NCBI GenBank assembly: GCA_023435325.1
Contig: JAEYRT010000010.1
Span: 1 to 27,513 of the forward strand
Source: Pseudomonadota bacterium
GTDB lineage: Bacteria; Pseudomonadota; Gammaproteobacteria; Burkholderiales; Burkholderiaceae_C
DNA length: 27,513 bases
Direction: 5' to 3'
In this document: positions 7,088 through 14,738 of the stretch, in pieces
Layout: every line of letters begins with the position of its first letter
Numbering within the stretch: the first letter of the stretch is position 1
Program-made: the position numbers and the translations under genes
The notes under the pieces: model-generated
The model's input: only the letters and a program-made list of their open reading frames with translations
The model's database searches: none
What the model was told of the DNA's origin: nothing

Positions 7088-7543
7088 TTACTGCACGCCA
7101 CCTTCGGCCTGCGCTGCAGCAGCGGCATTTTGCTGCTCGTACATGGCTTGGAAATTGATTTCGGCCAGGTGCACGGGAGGGAAGCCCGCACGGGTCACGA
7201 TGTCGGCCACGTTGCCACGCAGGTAGGGATAGATGATCTGGGGGCATGCCACGCCGATCACGCCGCCCATCTGCTCTTCAGGGATGTTGCGGATTTCGAA
7301 GATGCCAGCCTGCTTGGCTTCCACCAGGAACAATGTCTTGTCTTCGATCTTGGTCTGCACAGTGGCTGTCACCGCCACTTCGAAAATGCCTTCGGCCACG
7401 GGGGTGGCTTCCACGCCCAGCTGGATGTCCACGGCAGGCTGTTCCTGCTGCAGCAAGATGGCGGGGGAATTGGGTTGCTCCAGCGATACGTCCTTCAGGT
7501 AAACACGTTGAATCTGGAAAACAGGGGTTGCTTGTTCGGACAT
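7088..7543 (-). CDS. secB: SecB protein-export chaperone
   Basis: 151-residue cytosolic chaperone that keeps preproteins unfolded and hands them to SecA. Family hallmarks are the start (PVFQIQRVYLKDVSLEQPNSP), LGVEATPVAEGIFEVAVTATVQ, FLVEAKQAGIF, and the highly conserved CPQIIYPYLRGNVADIVTRAGFPPVHLAEINF. An Ala/Gln-rich, acidic tail follows (NAAAAAQAEGGVQ). Length is normal (E. coli has 155). It lies downstream of grxC and rhodanese on the same strand, an order often seen in beta-proteobacteria. Hairpin terminators at 7575-7609 and 7023-7048 flank it, so much of its transcription may start in the short gap before it. Confidence 0.97.
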   Translation of the reverse strand: MSEQATPVFQIQRVYLKDVSLEQPNSPAILLQQEQPAVDIQLGVEATPVAEGIFEVAVTATVQTKIEDKTLFLVEAKQAGIFEIRNIPEEQMGGVIGVACPQIIYPYLRGNVADIVTRAGFPPVHLAEINFQAMYEQQNAAAAAQAEGGVQ

Positions 7544-7574
7544 GGTCTCAGTCTTTCTTCGGCAAGGCAGTCGT

Positions 7575-7609
7575 AAAAAGGCCCGCTGGCAGTGGCTGCA
7601 TCAGCGGGC
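7575..7609 (-). terminator. Rho-independent terminator between grxC and secB
   Basis: On the minus strand GCCCGCTG pairs perfectly with CAGCGGGC across a 13-nt loop, then CTTTTT. Confidence 0.75.
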
Positions 7610-7652
7610 ACTTGTGCGGCATTATGCAGGCTGAAAACCTGCACACCAAGAA

Positions 7653-7910
7653 TCAGGCGTTCAGCAAAGGCAGCAATTCCCCCTTGGCATCCAGCGCGAT
7701 CAGATCGTCGCAACCGCCTACATGGGTCTCGCCAATGAAGATCTGGGGCACCGTGCGGCGGCCTGTGGTTTCCATCATGTGGTTGCGCGCAGCAGGGTCG
7801 GTGTCGATACGGACTTCTTCAATCTGCTCCACCCCCTTGGACTTGAGCACTTGCTTGGCGCGTATGCAGTAAGGGCAGACGGCGGTGGTGTACATCTTCA
7901 CAGCTTGCAT
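7653..7910 (-). CDS. grxC: Glutaredoxin 3
   Basis: 85-residue dithiol glutaredoxin that uses glutathione to reduce disulfides and mixed disulfides in the cytosol. The active site is CPYC (VKMYTTAVCPYCIRAK). It also has the TVPQIFIGETHVGGCDDL segment (cis-Pro and glutathione-binding GG-D) typical of GrxC. ATG 7908-7910 is chosen because AAAGGA lies at good spacing and it gives the normal N-terminus. A longer frame from 7946 would start inside the preceding terminator region. It sits between the rhodanese gene and secB on the same strand, with hairpin terminators on both sides. Confidence 0.95.
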   Translation of the reverse strand: MQAVKMYTTAVCPYCIRAKQVLKSKGVEQIEEVRIDTDPAARNHMMETTGRRTVPQIFIGETHVGGCDDLIALDAKGELLPLLNA

Positions 7911-7944
7911 GGAGTCATCCTTTGCTTGGTAGAACAACGGCCAC

Positions 7945-7973
7945 AAAAAAGGGGCCTTTTGTATAAGACCCCT
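7945..7973 (-). terminator. Rho-independent terminator of the rhodanese gene
   Basis: On the minus strand AGGGGTC pairs with GGCCCCT (one wobble) around a 10-nt loop, followed by six T, 34 nt after the rhodanese stop. Confidence 0.75.
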
Positions 7974-8006
7974 TGATGGTAGGACAGTTGGATTAATCCA
8001 GCAGCC

Positions 8007-8414
8007 TTAAGCCTTTGTCACGGGCAAGTTGGCCTCACGCCAGGCCTTCATGCCGCCGGCCAGTGCCTCGGCCTTTTCATAGCCCAGCTTCTTGGCCTGC
8101 TGCTGGGCACGCACGGCGCGCGCACCCTTCTCGCACACCACAATCACGGGCACGGCCTTGTTCTTGGCGACCTGAGGCAGGCGCTCCTCCAGCTGCGACA
8201 AGGGAATGTTCTTGGCATTGGTGATGTGGCCCTTGACGTATTCCTCAGGCTCACGCACGTCCACGATCAGCGCTTTCTCACGGTTGATCTTGGCCACGGC
8301 ATCGTTGGGCTGCAGCGACCCGGCACCGGCGCCCCGGAGCGTTGGCACCAGCAGCAGACCACCAGAGACCACTGCCAGCAAAATCAAATACCAGTTTTCA
8401 ACAATAAAAGTCAC
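8007..8414 (-). CDS. Membrane-anchored rhodanese-like sulfurtransferase
   Basis: 135 residues starting at GTG 8412-8414, with GAGGA about 6 nt upstream. The next in-frame ATG upstream has no ribosome site, so GTG is preferred. Residues about 6-24 (NWYLILLAVVSGGLLLVPTL) form one N-terminal membrane helix. A single rhodanese domain follows: ALIVDVREPEEYVKGHI, IPLSQLEERL, then the active-site loop CEKGARA with the catalytic cysteine in VIVVCEKG, and ALAGGMKAWREANLPV at the end. Rhodanese domains carry sulfur as a cysteine persulfide; the substrate is unknown. It is the first gene of the rhodanese-grxC-secB group and divergent from gpmA (143 bp between). Family is certain, role inferred. Confidence 0.92.
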   Translation of the reverse strand: MTFIVENWYLILLAVVSGGLLLVPTLRGAGAGSLQPNDAVAKINREKALIVDVREPEEYVKGHITNAKNIPLSQLEERLPQVAKNKAVPVIVVCEKGARAVRAQQQAKKLGYEKAEALAGGMKAWREANLPVTKA

Positions 8415-8557
8415 GTCAGTCCTCGGGTTGGCAAAGCCTGTGATTTTAGGGGGAGAGCCGGCGCCTGCCATGGCCGACCCTATACAGACGTGGCCCACAG
8501 CCTAAAATAGCAGGCTACGCCCCTTTTTCCGATTGTGTTTTTGCGCAGAAAGAAGCC

Positions 8558-9301
8558 ATGTACAAGCTCGTGCTGATCCGCCACGGTGAGTCCACCTGGA
8601 ACCTTGAAAACCGTTTTACCGGTTGGACCGATGTCGACCTGACTGATACCGGCATTGACCAGGCCAAAAAGGCTGGCCAATTGCTCAAAACCGATGGTTA
8701 CGAGTTCGATGTGGCTTACACCTCGGTGCTCAAGCGTGCCATTCACACTCTCTGGTATGCCCTGGACGAAATGAACTGCACCTGGCTGCCCGTGCAGAAA
8801 GACTGGCGCCTCAATGAACGTCACTATGGCGGCCTGCAAGGCCTGAACAAGGCGGACATGGCCAAGCAGTACGGCGACGAGCAGGTGCTGATCTGGCGCC
8901 GCAGCTACGACGTGCCCCCACCAGCACTGGAGGCCACCGATCCCCGCAGCGAACGCAGCGATCGCCGCTATGCCGGCCTGAACGCCGAACAAATTCCCCT
9001 GACCGAATGCCTCAAGGACACCGTGGCGCGCGTCGTGCCGTTCTGGACCGAGACATTGGCCCCCCAGATCAAGGCCGGCAAGCGTGTGGTGATTGCCGCT
9101 CACGGCAACTCCATTCGCGCCTTGGTGAAATACTTGGACGATATCGCCGACGACGCTATCGTGGGCGTGAACATTCCCAACGGCATTCCGCTGGTGTACG
9201 AGCTGGACGCCAACCTGAAGCCCATTCGCAGCTACTACCTGGGTGATGCCGAAGCCGCCGCCAAGGCAGCCGCTGCCGTTGCTGCTCAAGGCAAGGCGTA
9301 A
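8558..9301 (+). CDS. gpmA: 2,3-bisphosphoglycerate-dependent phosphoglycerate mutase
   Basis: 247-residue glycolytic enzyme that interconverts 3- and 2-phosphoglycerate. The phospho-histidine motif LIRHGESTWNLENRFTGWTDV is at residues 5-25. ERHYGGLQGLNK carries the conserved glutamate, and the second histidine is in IAAHGNSIRALVKYL. PNGIPLVYELD matches the C-terminal part of the dPGM family, and an Ala-rich tail ends the protein. Length is normal (E. coli has 250). ATG 8558 gives the standard N-terminus (MYKLVLIRHGES). The S41 protease gene follows on the same strand after 103 bp with no strong terminator seen. Confidence 0.97.
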   Translation: MYKLVLIRHGESTWNLENRFTGWTDVDLTDTGIDQAKKAGQLLKTDGYEFDVAYTSVLKRAIHTLWYALDEMNCTWLPVQKDWRLNERHYGGLQGLNKADMAKQYGDEQVLIWRRSYDVPPPALEATDPRSERSDRRYAGLNAEQIPLTECLKDTVARVVPFWTETLAPQIKAGKRVVIAAHGNSIRALVKYLDDIADDAIVGVNIPNGIPLVYELDANLKPIRSYYLGDAEAAAKAAAAVAAQGKA

Positions 9302-9404
9302 AAGCTAACGCCCCCGGCGCTGGCAGGTGCTTGCGCGCTCAGCTCACAAAGGCCGGCGCCGTGGCGTGTATATTTGTCGAGAGCCGATCAATACAGAAGT
9401 CTCT

Positions 9405-10850
9405 ATGGGCCAAAAACTCAAAATTGCTGGTTGGGTGTCGCTGGGCGTTCTCGCCGGTGCGCTGACCACGGTGTCGCTGCAGACCGTTGCGCGCGGCGGC
9501 ATCTCGCCGCTGCCCCTGGAAGAAATCCAGCAGCTGTCTGCCGTTTTCGGCATCATCAAGACCGATTATGTCGAGCCTGTGGACGACAAAAAGCTGATCA
9601 CCGATGCCATCTCCGGCATGGTGTCCAGCCTGGATCCGCATTCGCAGTATTTCGACAAGAAATCCTTCAAGGAATTCCGGGAAGGCACTTCGGGCCGTTT
9701 CGTGGGCGTGGGCATCGAGATCACACAGGAAGATGGTCTCATCAAGATTGTCTCGCCCATCGAGGGCTCTCCTGCCGACAAGGCCGGCCTGAAAAGCGGC
9801 GATCTGATTACCAAGATCGACACCACCGCGGTCAAGGGACTGACGCTGAACGAAGCCGTCAAGCGCATGCGCGGTGAACCCGACACCAAGGTAGAGCTGA
9901 CCATCTTCCGCAAGGACGAAAGCCGCACCTTCCCCGTCACCATCACGCGCCAGGAAATCAAGACCCACTCCGTTAAGGGCAAGCTGGTCGAGCCCGGTTA
10001 CGCCTGGGTACGCCTGAGCCAGTTCCAGGAACGCACGGTGGATGACTTCGTCCGCAAGATCGAGGAGATCTACAAGGAAGACCCCAATATCAAGGGCCTG
10101 GTGCTGGACCTGCGCAACGATCCCGGCGGCCTCCTTGATGCTGCCGTGGCCATCTCGACGGCATTCCTGCCGGAAGGCGTGACCGTGGTGAGCACCGACG
10201 GCCAGCTGGAAGAAAGCAAGTCCGTGTTCAAGGCTGCGCCTGAATACTATGCCCGTCGCGGCCAGGGCGATCCGCTCAAGCGCCTGCCCGCCGCCTTGAA
10301 GAGCGTGCCGGTGGTCGTGCTCGTGAACGAAGGTTCTGCCTCGGCCAGCGAAATCGTGGCCGGTGCCCTGCAGGACCACAAGCGTGCCACCATCATGGGC
10401 AGCCAGACCTTTGGCAAGGGCTCGGTGCAAACCGTACGCCCTCTGGGCCCCGACACGGGCTTGAAGCTGACGACAGCGCTGTACTACACCCCCAGCGGCA
10501 ACTCCATCCAGGCCAAGGGCATCGTGCCCGATGTGATGATCGACGAAACCGCGGAAGGCGACGTGTATGCTGCCCTGCGCATGCGTGAGTCGGACTTGGA
10601 AAAGCACATCGGCAATGGCGACTCTGCGGCCGAAGCGGAAGCCGTGGCCGCCCGCGAGAAGCTGCGTGAAGAAGCCCGCAAGCGCCTGGAAGAGGATGCC
10701 AAGAAACCCGTTTCCGAGCGCCGCCTGCCCGAATTCGGTTCGGAACAGGACTTCCAGCTGCAGCAGGCCTTGAACCAGCTCAAAGGCCTGCCTGTCAAGG
10801 TCAGCAACACGCTGACCGAGCGAGAGCCGGAAAAGAAGGACGAGGAATAA
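9405..10850 (+). CDS. ctpA: S41-family C-terminal processing peptidase (CtpA-like)
   Basis: 481-residue periplasmic serine protease. The N-terminus has one hydrophobic export or anchor segment (about residues 7-27). A PDZ domain follows at about 95-175 (FVGVGIEI, IEGSPADKAGLKSGDLITKID). The protease core has LVLDLRNDPGGLLDAAV, the nucleophile motif GSASASE (310-316) and the general-base lysine K338 in QTFGKGSVQT. This Ser/Lys dyad is standard for CtpA/Prc. The C-terminal third is charged and helical (REKLREEARKRLEED). ATG 9405 is chosen because it gives a normal N-terminal segment; an in-frame upstream frame from 9327 reads as random sequence. Substrates are unknown; relatives trim envelope and cell-wall enzymes. 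A repeat copy and a terminator follow. Confidence 0.94.
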   Translation: MGQKLKIAGWVSLGVLAGALTTVSLQTVARGGISPLPLEEIQQLSAVFGIIKTDYVEPVDDKKLITDAISGMVSSLDPHSQYFDKKSFKEFREGTSGRFVGVGIEITQEDGLIKIVSPIEGSPADKAGLKSGDLITKIDTTAVKGLTLNEAVKRMRGEPDTKVELTIFRKDESRTFPVTITRQEIKTHSVKGKLVEPGYAWVRLSQFQERTVDDFVRKIEEIYKEDPNIKGLVLDLRNDPGGLLDAAVAISTAFLPEGVTVVSTDGQLEESKSVFKAAPEYYARRGQGDPLKRLPAALKSVPVVVLVNEGSASASEIVAGALQDHKRATIMGSQTFGKGSVQTVRPLGPDTGLKLTTALYYTPSGNSIQAKGIVPDVMIDETAEGDVYAALRMRESDLEKHIGNGDSAAEAEAVAAREKLREEARKRLEEDAKKPVSERRLPEFGSEQDFQLQQALNQLKGLPVKVSNTLTEREPEKKDEE

Positions 10851-10859
10851 ATCCAAATT

Positions 10860-10947
10860 GATAGCTGTCAACGCTTGATGTAATTGGCTTTCAAAATGAA
10901 AAACCTTTGAAACCTTTTACAGATCTGCGCAAGCTGCTATTTTTTTA
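10860..10947. repeat. Nested-hairpin intergenic repeat, copy B
   Basis: Outer arms ATAGC (10861-10865) and GCTAT (10936-10940). Next inside are GCTTG (10873-10877) and CAAGC (10930-10934). Inner arms are TTTCAAA (10889-10895) and TTTGAAA (10906-10912). It ends in an eight-T run. Same plan as copies A and C. Confidence 0.75.
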
Positions 10948-10951
10948 TTAC

Positions 10952-10978
10952 AGCCGGGGGCATTTCCCCGGCTTTTTT
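10952..10978 (+). terminator. Rho-independent terminator downstream of ctpA
   Basis: AGCCGGGG pairs perfectly with CCCCGGCT around a 6-nt loop, followed by a T run. It lies only about 13 nt before the MoeB/ThiF start, so that gene needs its own promoter or read-through. Confidence 0.85.
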
Positions 10979-10990
10979 CATGGAGCGACC

Positions 10991-11743
10991 ATGAACGACG
11001 ACCAACTACTGCGCTACTCCCGCCACATCCTGCTCGACGAAGTCGGTATCGAAGGCCAGGAAGCTATTTTGAACAGCCACGTGCTCATTCTTGGTGCCGG
11101 CGGCCTTGGCTCGCCTGCAGCCCTGTACCTCGCTGCTTCGGGCGTAGGCACCATCACGCTGGTCGACCATGACACGGTCGACCTGACCAATCTGCAACGC
11201 CAGATTGCGCACACGAGCGCTCGCGTGGGCCAGCCCAAAGTGACCTCTGCAGCGGAAGCCGTGCATGCCCTCAACCCTGAGGTGCAGGTGCAATGCATAC
11301 AGCAACGTGCTGACGCTGCGCTGCTGGATGAACTTGTCTCACAAGCAACTGTCGTCTTGGACTGCAGTGACAACTATCGTACGCGGCACACTGTGAATGC
11401 AGCGTGTGTCAAACACCGTGTGCCTCTGGTTGCCGGAGCGATCATTCGCTTTGACGGACAGATCACCGTTTTTGACCCGCGCCGGGAAAGCTCTCCATGC
11501 TATGCATGCCTGTTTTCCCCTGACGAAAGTTTCGAAGAAGTGCAATGTTCAACGATGGGCGTTTTCGCCCCTTTAGTGGGCATCATCGGCTGCACCCAGG
11601 CTGCTGAAGCATTGAAGCTGATTGCGGAGGTGGGGGAGCCTTTGACAGGAAAACTGCTGGTCCTGGATGGAAAGGGAATGGAATGGAGTCGCATGCGCAC
11701 AGGCCGAAATCCGGAATGCAAGATCTGTTGTAACAACAAGTAG
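10991..11743 (+). CDS. moeB: MoeB/ThiF-family adenylyltransferase (E1-like)
   Basis: 250-residue E1-like enzyme. MoeB adenylates the C-terminal glycine of MoaD for molybdopterin synthesis; ThiF does the same to ThiS for thiamine. The ATP-binding loop is GAGGLG (35-40), then DHDTVDLTNLQRQ and DCSDNYRTR. Zinc-binding pairs are C170-x2-C173 and C243-x2-C246, and the candidate active-site cysteine is C186 in FEEVQCSTMG. ATG 10991 is preceded by GGAG. A longer frame from 10907 would start inside the upstream repeat and cross the terminator. No thi or moa genes are nearby, so moeB versus thiF cannot be settled from context. MoeB is preferred on overall resemblance. Confidence 0.88.
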   Translation: MNDDQLLRYSRHILLDEVGIEGQEAILNSHVLILGAGGLGSPAALYLAASGVGTITLVDHDTVDLTNLQRQIAHTSARVGQPKVTSAAEAVHALNPEVQVQCIQQRADAALLDELVSQATVVLDCSDNYRTRHTVNAACVKHRVPLVAGAIIRFDGQITVFDPRRESSPCYACLFSPDESFEEVQCSTMGVFAPLVGIIGCTQAAEALKLIAEVGEPLTGKLLVLDGKGMEWSRMRTGRNPECKICCNNK

Positions 11744-11828
11744 GATTTCGATTACAGCCTTTGCGCGGTTCTCGGCGCAAAATGAATCTTCATCTTTGCC
11801 CCACCAAAACCAAGATTAGTCTGACATT

Positions 11829-12197
11829 GTGACGCTACGCACCTTTTTCGTGGAAGACAATCCCACAATCCGCCAAAACCTCATTGAGACCCTGCTCGAA
11901 CTTGCAGACATCGAGCCTGTCGGCTTTGCCGAAACAGAAGCGGAGGGCATTGAATGGTTGACCGACGCCCGCAACGAATGGGACCTGGCCATTGTCGATC
12001 TCTTTCTTCGACAGGGCAGCGGTTTGGGTGTGGTGGCTGCGTGCCAGCAAAGAGCCCCACACCAGCGTGTCATCGTACTGAGCAACTATGCAACGTCCGA
12101 TGTGCGCCAGCGTTGCAAGGAACTGGGCGTGGATGCGATTTTTGACAAGTCCAATGAAATCGATGCCCTGCTCGATTTCTGCATGGAGCTGACCTGA
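11829..12197 (+). CDS. Single-domain response regulator (receiver only)
   Basis: 122 residues, all one CheY-like receiver domain. The acidic pair is E9-D10, the phospho-acceptor D57 (LAIVDLFL), the switch serine S85 (VLSNY) and the conserved lysine K107 (IFDKSNE). There is no DNA-binding or enzyme domain. The likely start is GTG 11829, since an ATG at 11781 is in another frame and stops at once. No good ribosome site is visible, so the start is uncertain. It converges on the GacA-like regulator across a bidirectional terminator. Lone receivers can act as phosphate sinks, relay proteins or protein-protein switches; its partner is probably the nearby CHASE3 kinase, but that is inference. Confidence 0.87.
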   Translation: MTLRTFFVEDNPTIRQNLIETLLELADIEPVGFAETEAEGIEWLTDARNEWDLAIVDLFLRQGSGLGVVAACQQRAPHQRVIVLSNYATSDVRQRCKELGVDAIFDKSNEIDALLDFCMELT

Positions 12198-12234
12198 ACG
12201 TCTTTGGCTGAAAACAACATGCCAGCCGAACAAC

Positions 12235-12263
12235 AAAAAAGCTGACTTCAAGTCAGCTTTTTT
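12235..12263. terminator. Bidirectional terminator between two response-regulator genes
   Basis: A six-A run, GCTGACTT, one C, AAGTCAGC and a six-T run form a perfect palindrome with U-tracts on both strands, between the converging genes at 11829-12197 and 12288-12920. Confidence 0.9.
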
Positions 12264-12287
12264 GCTGTCTGCCCAGCAATTCAGGGA

Positions 12288-12920
12288 TCAATCAATGAGC
12301 TTGTTCTTCAACGCGTAATAGGTCAGGTCGCTGTTGGAAGACAAAGCCATCTTTTCCATCAACCGGGTGCGGTAAGTGGATACCGTTTTAACGCTCAAAG
12401 ACAGGGACTTGGCGATGTCTCCCGCAGTCTCCCCCTTGGCCAGCTTCAGGAACACCTGGAATTCACGCTCCGACAGCTGTTCATGCGGAGGCACGTCGTC
12501 CTTGCGATTGAGTTGCTGCGCCAACAGGTCGGCCACAGTGGGCGTCAGATAACGGCGCCCCAGGGAGATGGTACGGATGGCCTCCGCAATTTCCTTGGGC
12601 TCACATTCTTTGTTCAGATACCCGCTGGCACCTTGGCGGATCAGATTGATCGCATAGTGCTCTTCAGGGTAGCCGCTCAAAATCAAGATCCCCATGTCTG
12701 GCGCCTTGGCGCGCAGCATGGCCAGGGCATCCAGGCCACTTTGGCCCGGCATCGACAAATCCATGACCAACACATCAATGTCTTGCTGGCGTACCAGGTC
12801 AATGGCCTCCCGGCCGTTGCTTGCCTCTCCTACCACGCGCAAATCTACGTGCTCGGACAGATACTGCCGCAGACCAGAACGCACGATGGCGTGGTCATCC
12901 ACGATACCTACTTTGATCAT
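12288..12920 (-). CDS. NarL/FixJ-family response regulator, GacA/UvrY-like
   Basis: 210 residues. The N-terminal receiver has D8-D9, phospho-acceptor D54 (VLVMDLSMPG), S82 and K104. The C-terminal LuxR-type helix-turn-helix is at about 148-205 (LSEREFQVFLKLAKGETAGDIAKSL, then LSVKTVSTYRTRLMEKM). The helix-turn-helix and the DLTYYALKN end resemble GacA/UvrY by memory. ATG 12918-12920 is supported by AGGAAAGAGG just upstream. It is divergent from a HisKA_3 histidine kinase, the class that normally partners NarL-type regulators, so the two are very probably a cognate pair. The 158-bp divergent region contains two perfect inverted repeats. The regulon is unknown. Confidence 0.92.
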   Translation of the reverse strand: MIKVGIVDDHAIVRSGLRQYLSEHVDLRVVGEASNGREAIDLVRQQDIDVLVMDLSMPGQSGLDALAMLRAKAPDMGILILSGYPEEHYAINLIRQGASGYLNKECEPKEIAEAIRTISLGRRYLTPTVADLLAQQLNRKDDVPPHEQLSEREFQVFLKLAKGETAGDIAKSLSLSVKTVSTYRTRLMEKMALSSNSDLTYYALKNKLID

Positions 12921-12939
12921 CGAAGCCTCTTTCCTGTTG

Positions 12940-12955
12940 ATGGGATGCATCCCAT
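12940..12955. promoter_or_regulatory. 16-bp perfect palindrome in the regulator/kinase divergent region
   Basis: ATGGGATGCATCCCAT, centred 27 bp upstream of the response-regulator start. It could be a regulator-binding site or an RNA hairpin in the leader. No family is recognised. Confidence 0.55.
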
Positions 12956-12970
12956 GACTTTTTTCGTTCT

Positions 12971-12993
12971 GCAAGCCAAAGAGCATGGCTTGC
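12971..12993. promoter_or_regulatory. 8-7-8 perfect inverted repeat in the regulator/kinase divergent region
   Basis: GCAAGCCA-N7-TGGCTTGC, between the 16-bp palindrome and the kinase start. It lacks a proper U-tract on either strand, so an operator is more likely than a terminator. Confidence 0.5.
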
Positions 12994-13078
12994 TTTACAC
13001 GGCGCAGGTCCTGTCTCTTTGCAACTTGATTATGCTAAATAGCTGCCGCACACTGCGAACCCTGCAGGAGGAATCTAC

Positions 13079-14449
13079 GTGAATTGGACCAAATTGCGCC
13101 GTATGGCGATTAGCTTACCCCTTGCTGTTTTCGCTGCATGCCTGATGATCGGAATTAGCGAGTACGGCTACAAGCGGACAAGCCAAATGCTTACAAATTT
13201 GACGCATGCCTACGACACCCGCACTTCTGTCAGCCTGCTGATGAAAGAAATGCTGGATGCCGAGACTGGTTTGCGCGGCTACCTTCTCACCAACGAAGAA
13301 GAATATCTGGCGCCTTATAACGAGGCGGTCAAGAACCTCAACCAAACGCTGGAACGCATTCGCCACCAGGTAAAACCTTCCAGCGAACTCATGGATTTGT
13401 TCGTTCCCCTCTCGCGCAGCATCAGCCGCAAAACCGCAGAAATGGACCTGAGCCTGCGGCTGTTCCGTGAAGGCAATGCCGACGCCTTGAAGTTCGTCAT
13501 GTTCACCGACATTGGCAACAAGGACATGGCCAGCATTCGCGAGTTTTCACGCAAGCTCGATGCCCTCAACAGCCAAGAAGCAGCGGCCTATCAGCACGCG
13601 GTGGAATCTTCTTTGTTTTGGGCCCGCGTGGGTGTGACCACCGTCACCTTGTTCGGGTTGCTGGCCTTTTATATGTACCTTCGCCAGAACAATATGCTGG
13701 AGATGCTGCACAAACGTGAGCAGGCCCTGCAATCTGAAGAGCGCAACCGCCTGGAGCAGCTCGTCAGAGAGCGCACAGCGACCCTTACGGAACTGGCGAA
13801 CCACCTGCAGCAGGTACGTGAAGATGAGCGCGGCCACTTGGCGCGCGAGCTGCATGACGAACTGGGTGCGCTGCTGACGGCCGCCAAACTGGACGTGGCC
13901 CGCTTGAAGTCCAAAATCGAAATGGCCAATCCTGAAGTGGCAGACCGCATCAAGCATCTGACCGAGACGCTCAACAGCGGCATTGCACTCAAACGCCGCA
14001 TCGTGGAAGACCTGCGCCCTTCTTCGCTGGCCAATCTGGGGCTGTCCACATCACTGGAAATTCTGACCACGGAATTTGCGCAGCGCAGTGGCGTGGAAAT
14101 AGAAGCCAACCTCGAAGCTGTGGAGCTTCCCGATGCCACTGAACTGACAATTTATCGCTTGGTGCAAGAGTCGCTCACCAATATTGGCAAATACGCCAAG
14201 GCCAGCCGCATCCAAGTCACCGTGCATAAATACCCCACGTATGTGGCCGTGCAGATTCAAGACAACGGGCAGGGTTTCGACCTGGCAAGCATTCGCCCTA
14301 ACTCCCATGGTTTGGCAGGCATGCGCCATCGCGTGGAAGCAGCGGGCGGACGCCTGACCATCAACTCGGCCCCTGGCGAAGGCACGACGGTATCCGCCAT
14401 CATTCCCACGGGAGCAGCGCAGATGGCCGACGCCATTACAGCCACCTGA
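13079..14449 (+). CDS. CHASE3-domain sensor histidine kinase, NarX/HisKA_3 type
   Basis: 456 residues. Two membrane helices (about 9-27 and 181-201) flank a periplasmic CHASE3 sensor with the signature LLMKEMLDAETGLRGYLLT. A coiled linker at about 205-245 (rich in E, R, L and Q) leads to a HisKA_3 dimerisation domain; the phospho-acceptor is H259 in ARELHDELG. The ATPase domain has VQESLTNIGKYAKA (N box), DNGQGFD (G1) and GLAGMRHRV (G2). The start is GTG 13079, with GGAGGA 6-7 nt upstream. It is divergent from the NarL-type regulator it probably phosphorylates, and a strong terminator follows. The ligand of CHASE3 is unknown. Confidence 0.93.
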   Translation: MNWTKLRRMAISLPLAVFAACLMIGISEYGYKRTSQMLTNLTHAYDTRTSVSLLMKEMLDAETGLRGYLLTNEEEYLAPYNEAVKNLNQTLERIRHQVKPSSELMDLFVPLSRSISRKTAEMDLSLRLFREGNADALKFVMFTDIGNKDMASIREFSRKLDALNSQEAAAYQHAVESSLFWARVGVTTVTLFGLLAFYMYLRQNNMLEMLHKREQALQSEERNRLEQLVRERTATLTELANHLQQVREDERGHLARELHDELGALLTAAKLDVARLKSKIEMANPEVADRIKHLTETLNSGIALKRRIVEDLRPSSLANLGLSTSLEILTTEFAQRSGVEIEANLEAVELPDATELTIYRLVQESLTNIGKYAKASRIQVTVHKYPTYVAVQIQDNGQGFDLASIRPNSHGLAGMRHRVEAAGGRLTINSAPGEGTTVSAIIPTGAAQMADAITAT

Positions 14450-14469
14450 TTGGTTAGCGCCTCCTTCAG

Positions 14470-14500
14470 GCCACACAAGTCAGCTTGTGTGGCTTTTTTT
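14470..14500 (+). terminator. Rho-independent terminator of the histidine kinase gene
   Basis: GCCACACAAG pairs perfectly with CTTGTGTGGC around TCAG, followed by seven T. Confidence 0.92.
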
Positions 14501-14528
14501 ATGCCTGAGCAGACCAAACCAAAAAAAT

Positions 14529-14552
14529 CTATGTAGTCCTGTGCGTACATAG
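14529..14552. promoter_or_regulatory. GacA-box-like inverted repeat upstream of the small stress genes
   Basis: CTATGTA-N10-TACATAG, with TGTA and TACA exactly 10 nt apart. That is the spacing of the outer half-sites in the GacA/UvrY box (TGTAAG-N6-CTTACA), but the inner AG/CT positions are not conserved. It lies about 190 bp upstream of the DUF1328 gene and after the kinase terminator, so a binding site for the neighbouring GacA-like regulator is plausible. This is inference. Confidence 0.4.
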
Positions 14553-14738
14553 GCGCAACCCGTGGCGCTGACACCAATCCCAACCCGCTGCTGTCACGTC
14601 TGCCGCACACACACCCATACATTCAAATGGTGACAGCGGCTTTGAAGCGCCCATTCTTTCTGCGCATTACCCATGCGGAACATGTGTGGCAGTGCTTCAA
14701 GCATCGCCGCAATTCATCCCATACACAGGAGACCAGCC

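Noticed and set aside
9302..9365. GC-rich partial dyads between gpmA and ctpA as a terminator
   Set aside because: Arms are imperfect and far apart, with no U-tract.
9339..10871. 510-codon minus-strand frame over the S41 peptidase
   Set aside because: Shadow of a high-GC coding gene; the plus strand has PDZ and Ser/Lys protease motifs throughout.
13027..13050. ATAGCT near 13036 as another copy of the dispersed repeat
   Set aside because: No CGCTTG arm and no matching right arm; the six-base match is chance.
14673..14738. N-terminal extension of the DUF1328 gene
   Set aside because: AGGAG sits before the ATG at 14739 and the family normally starts there.
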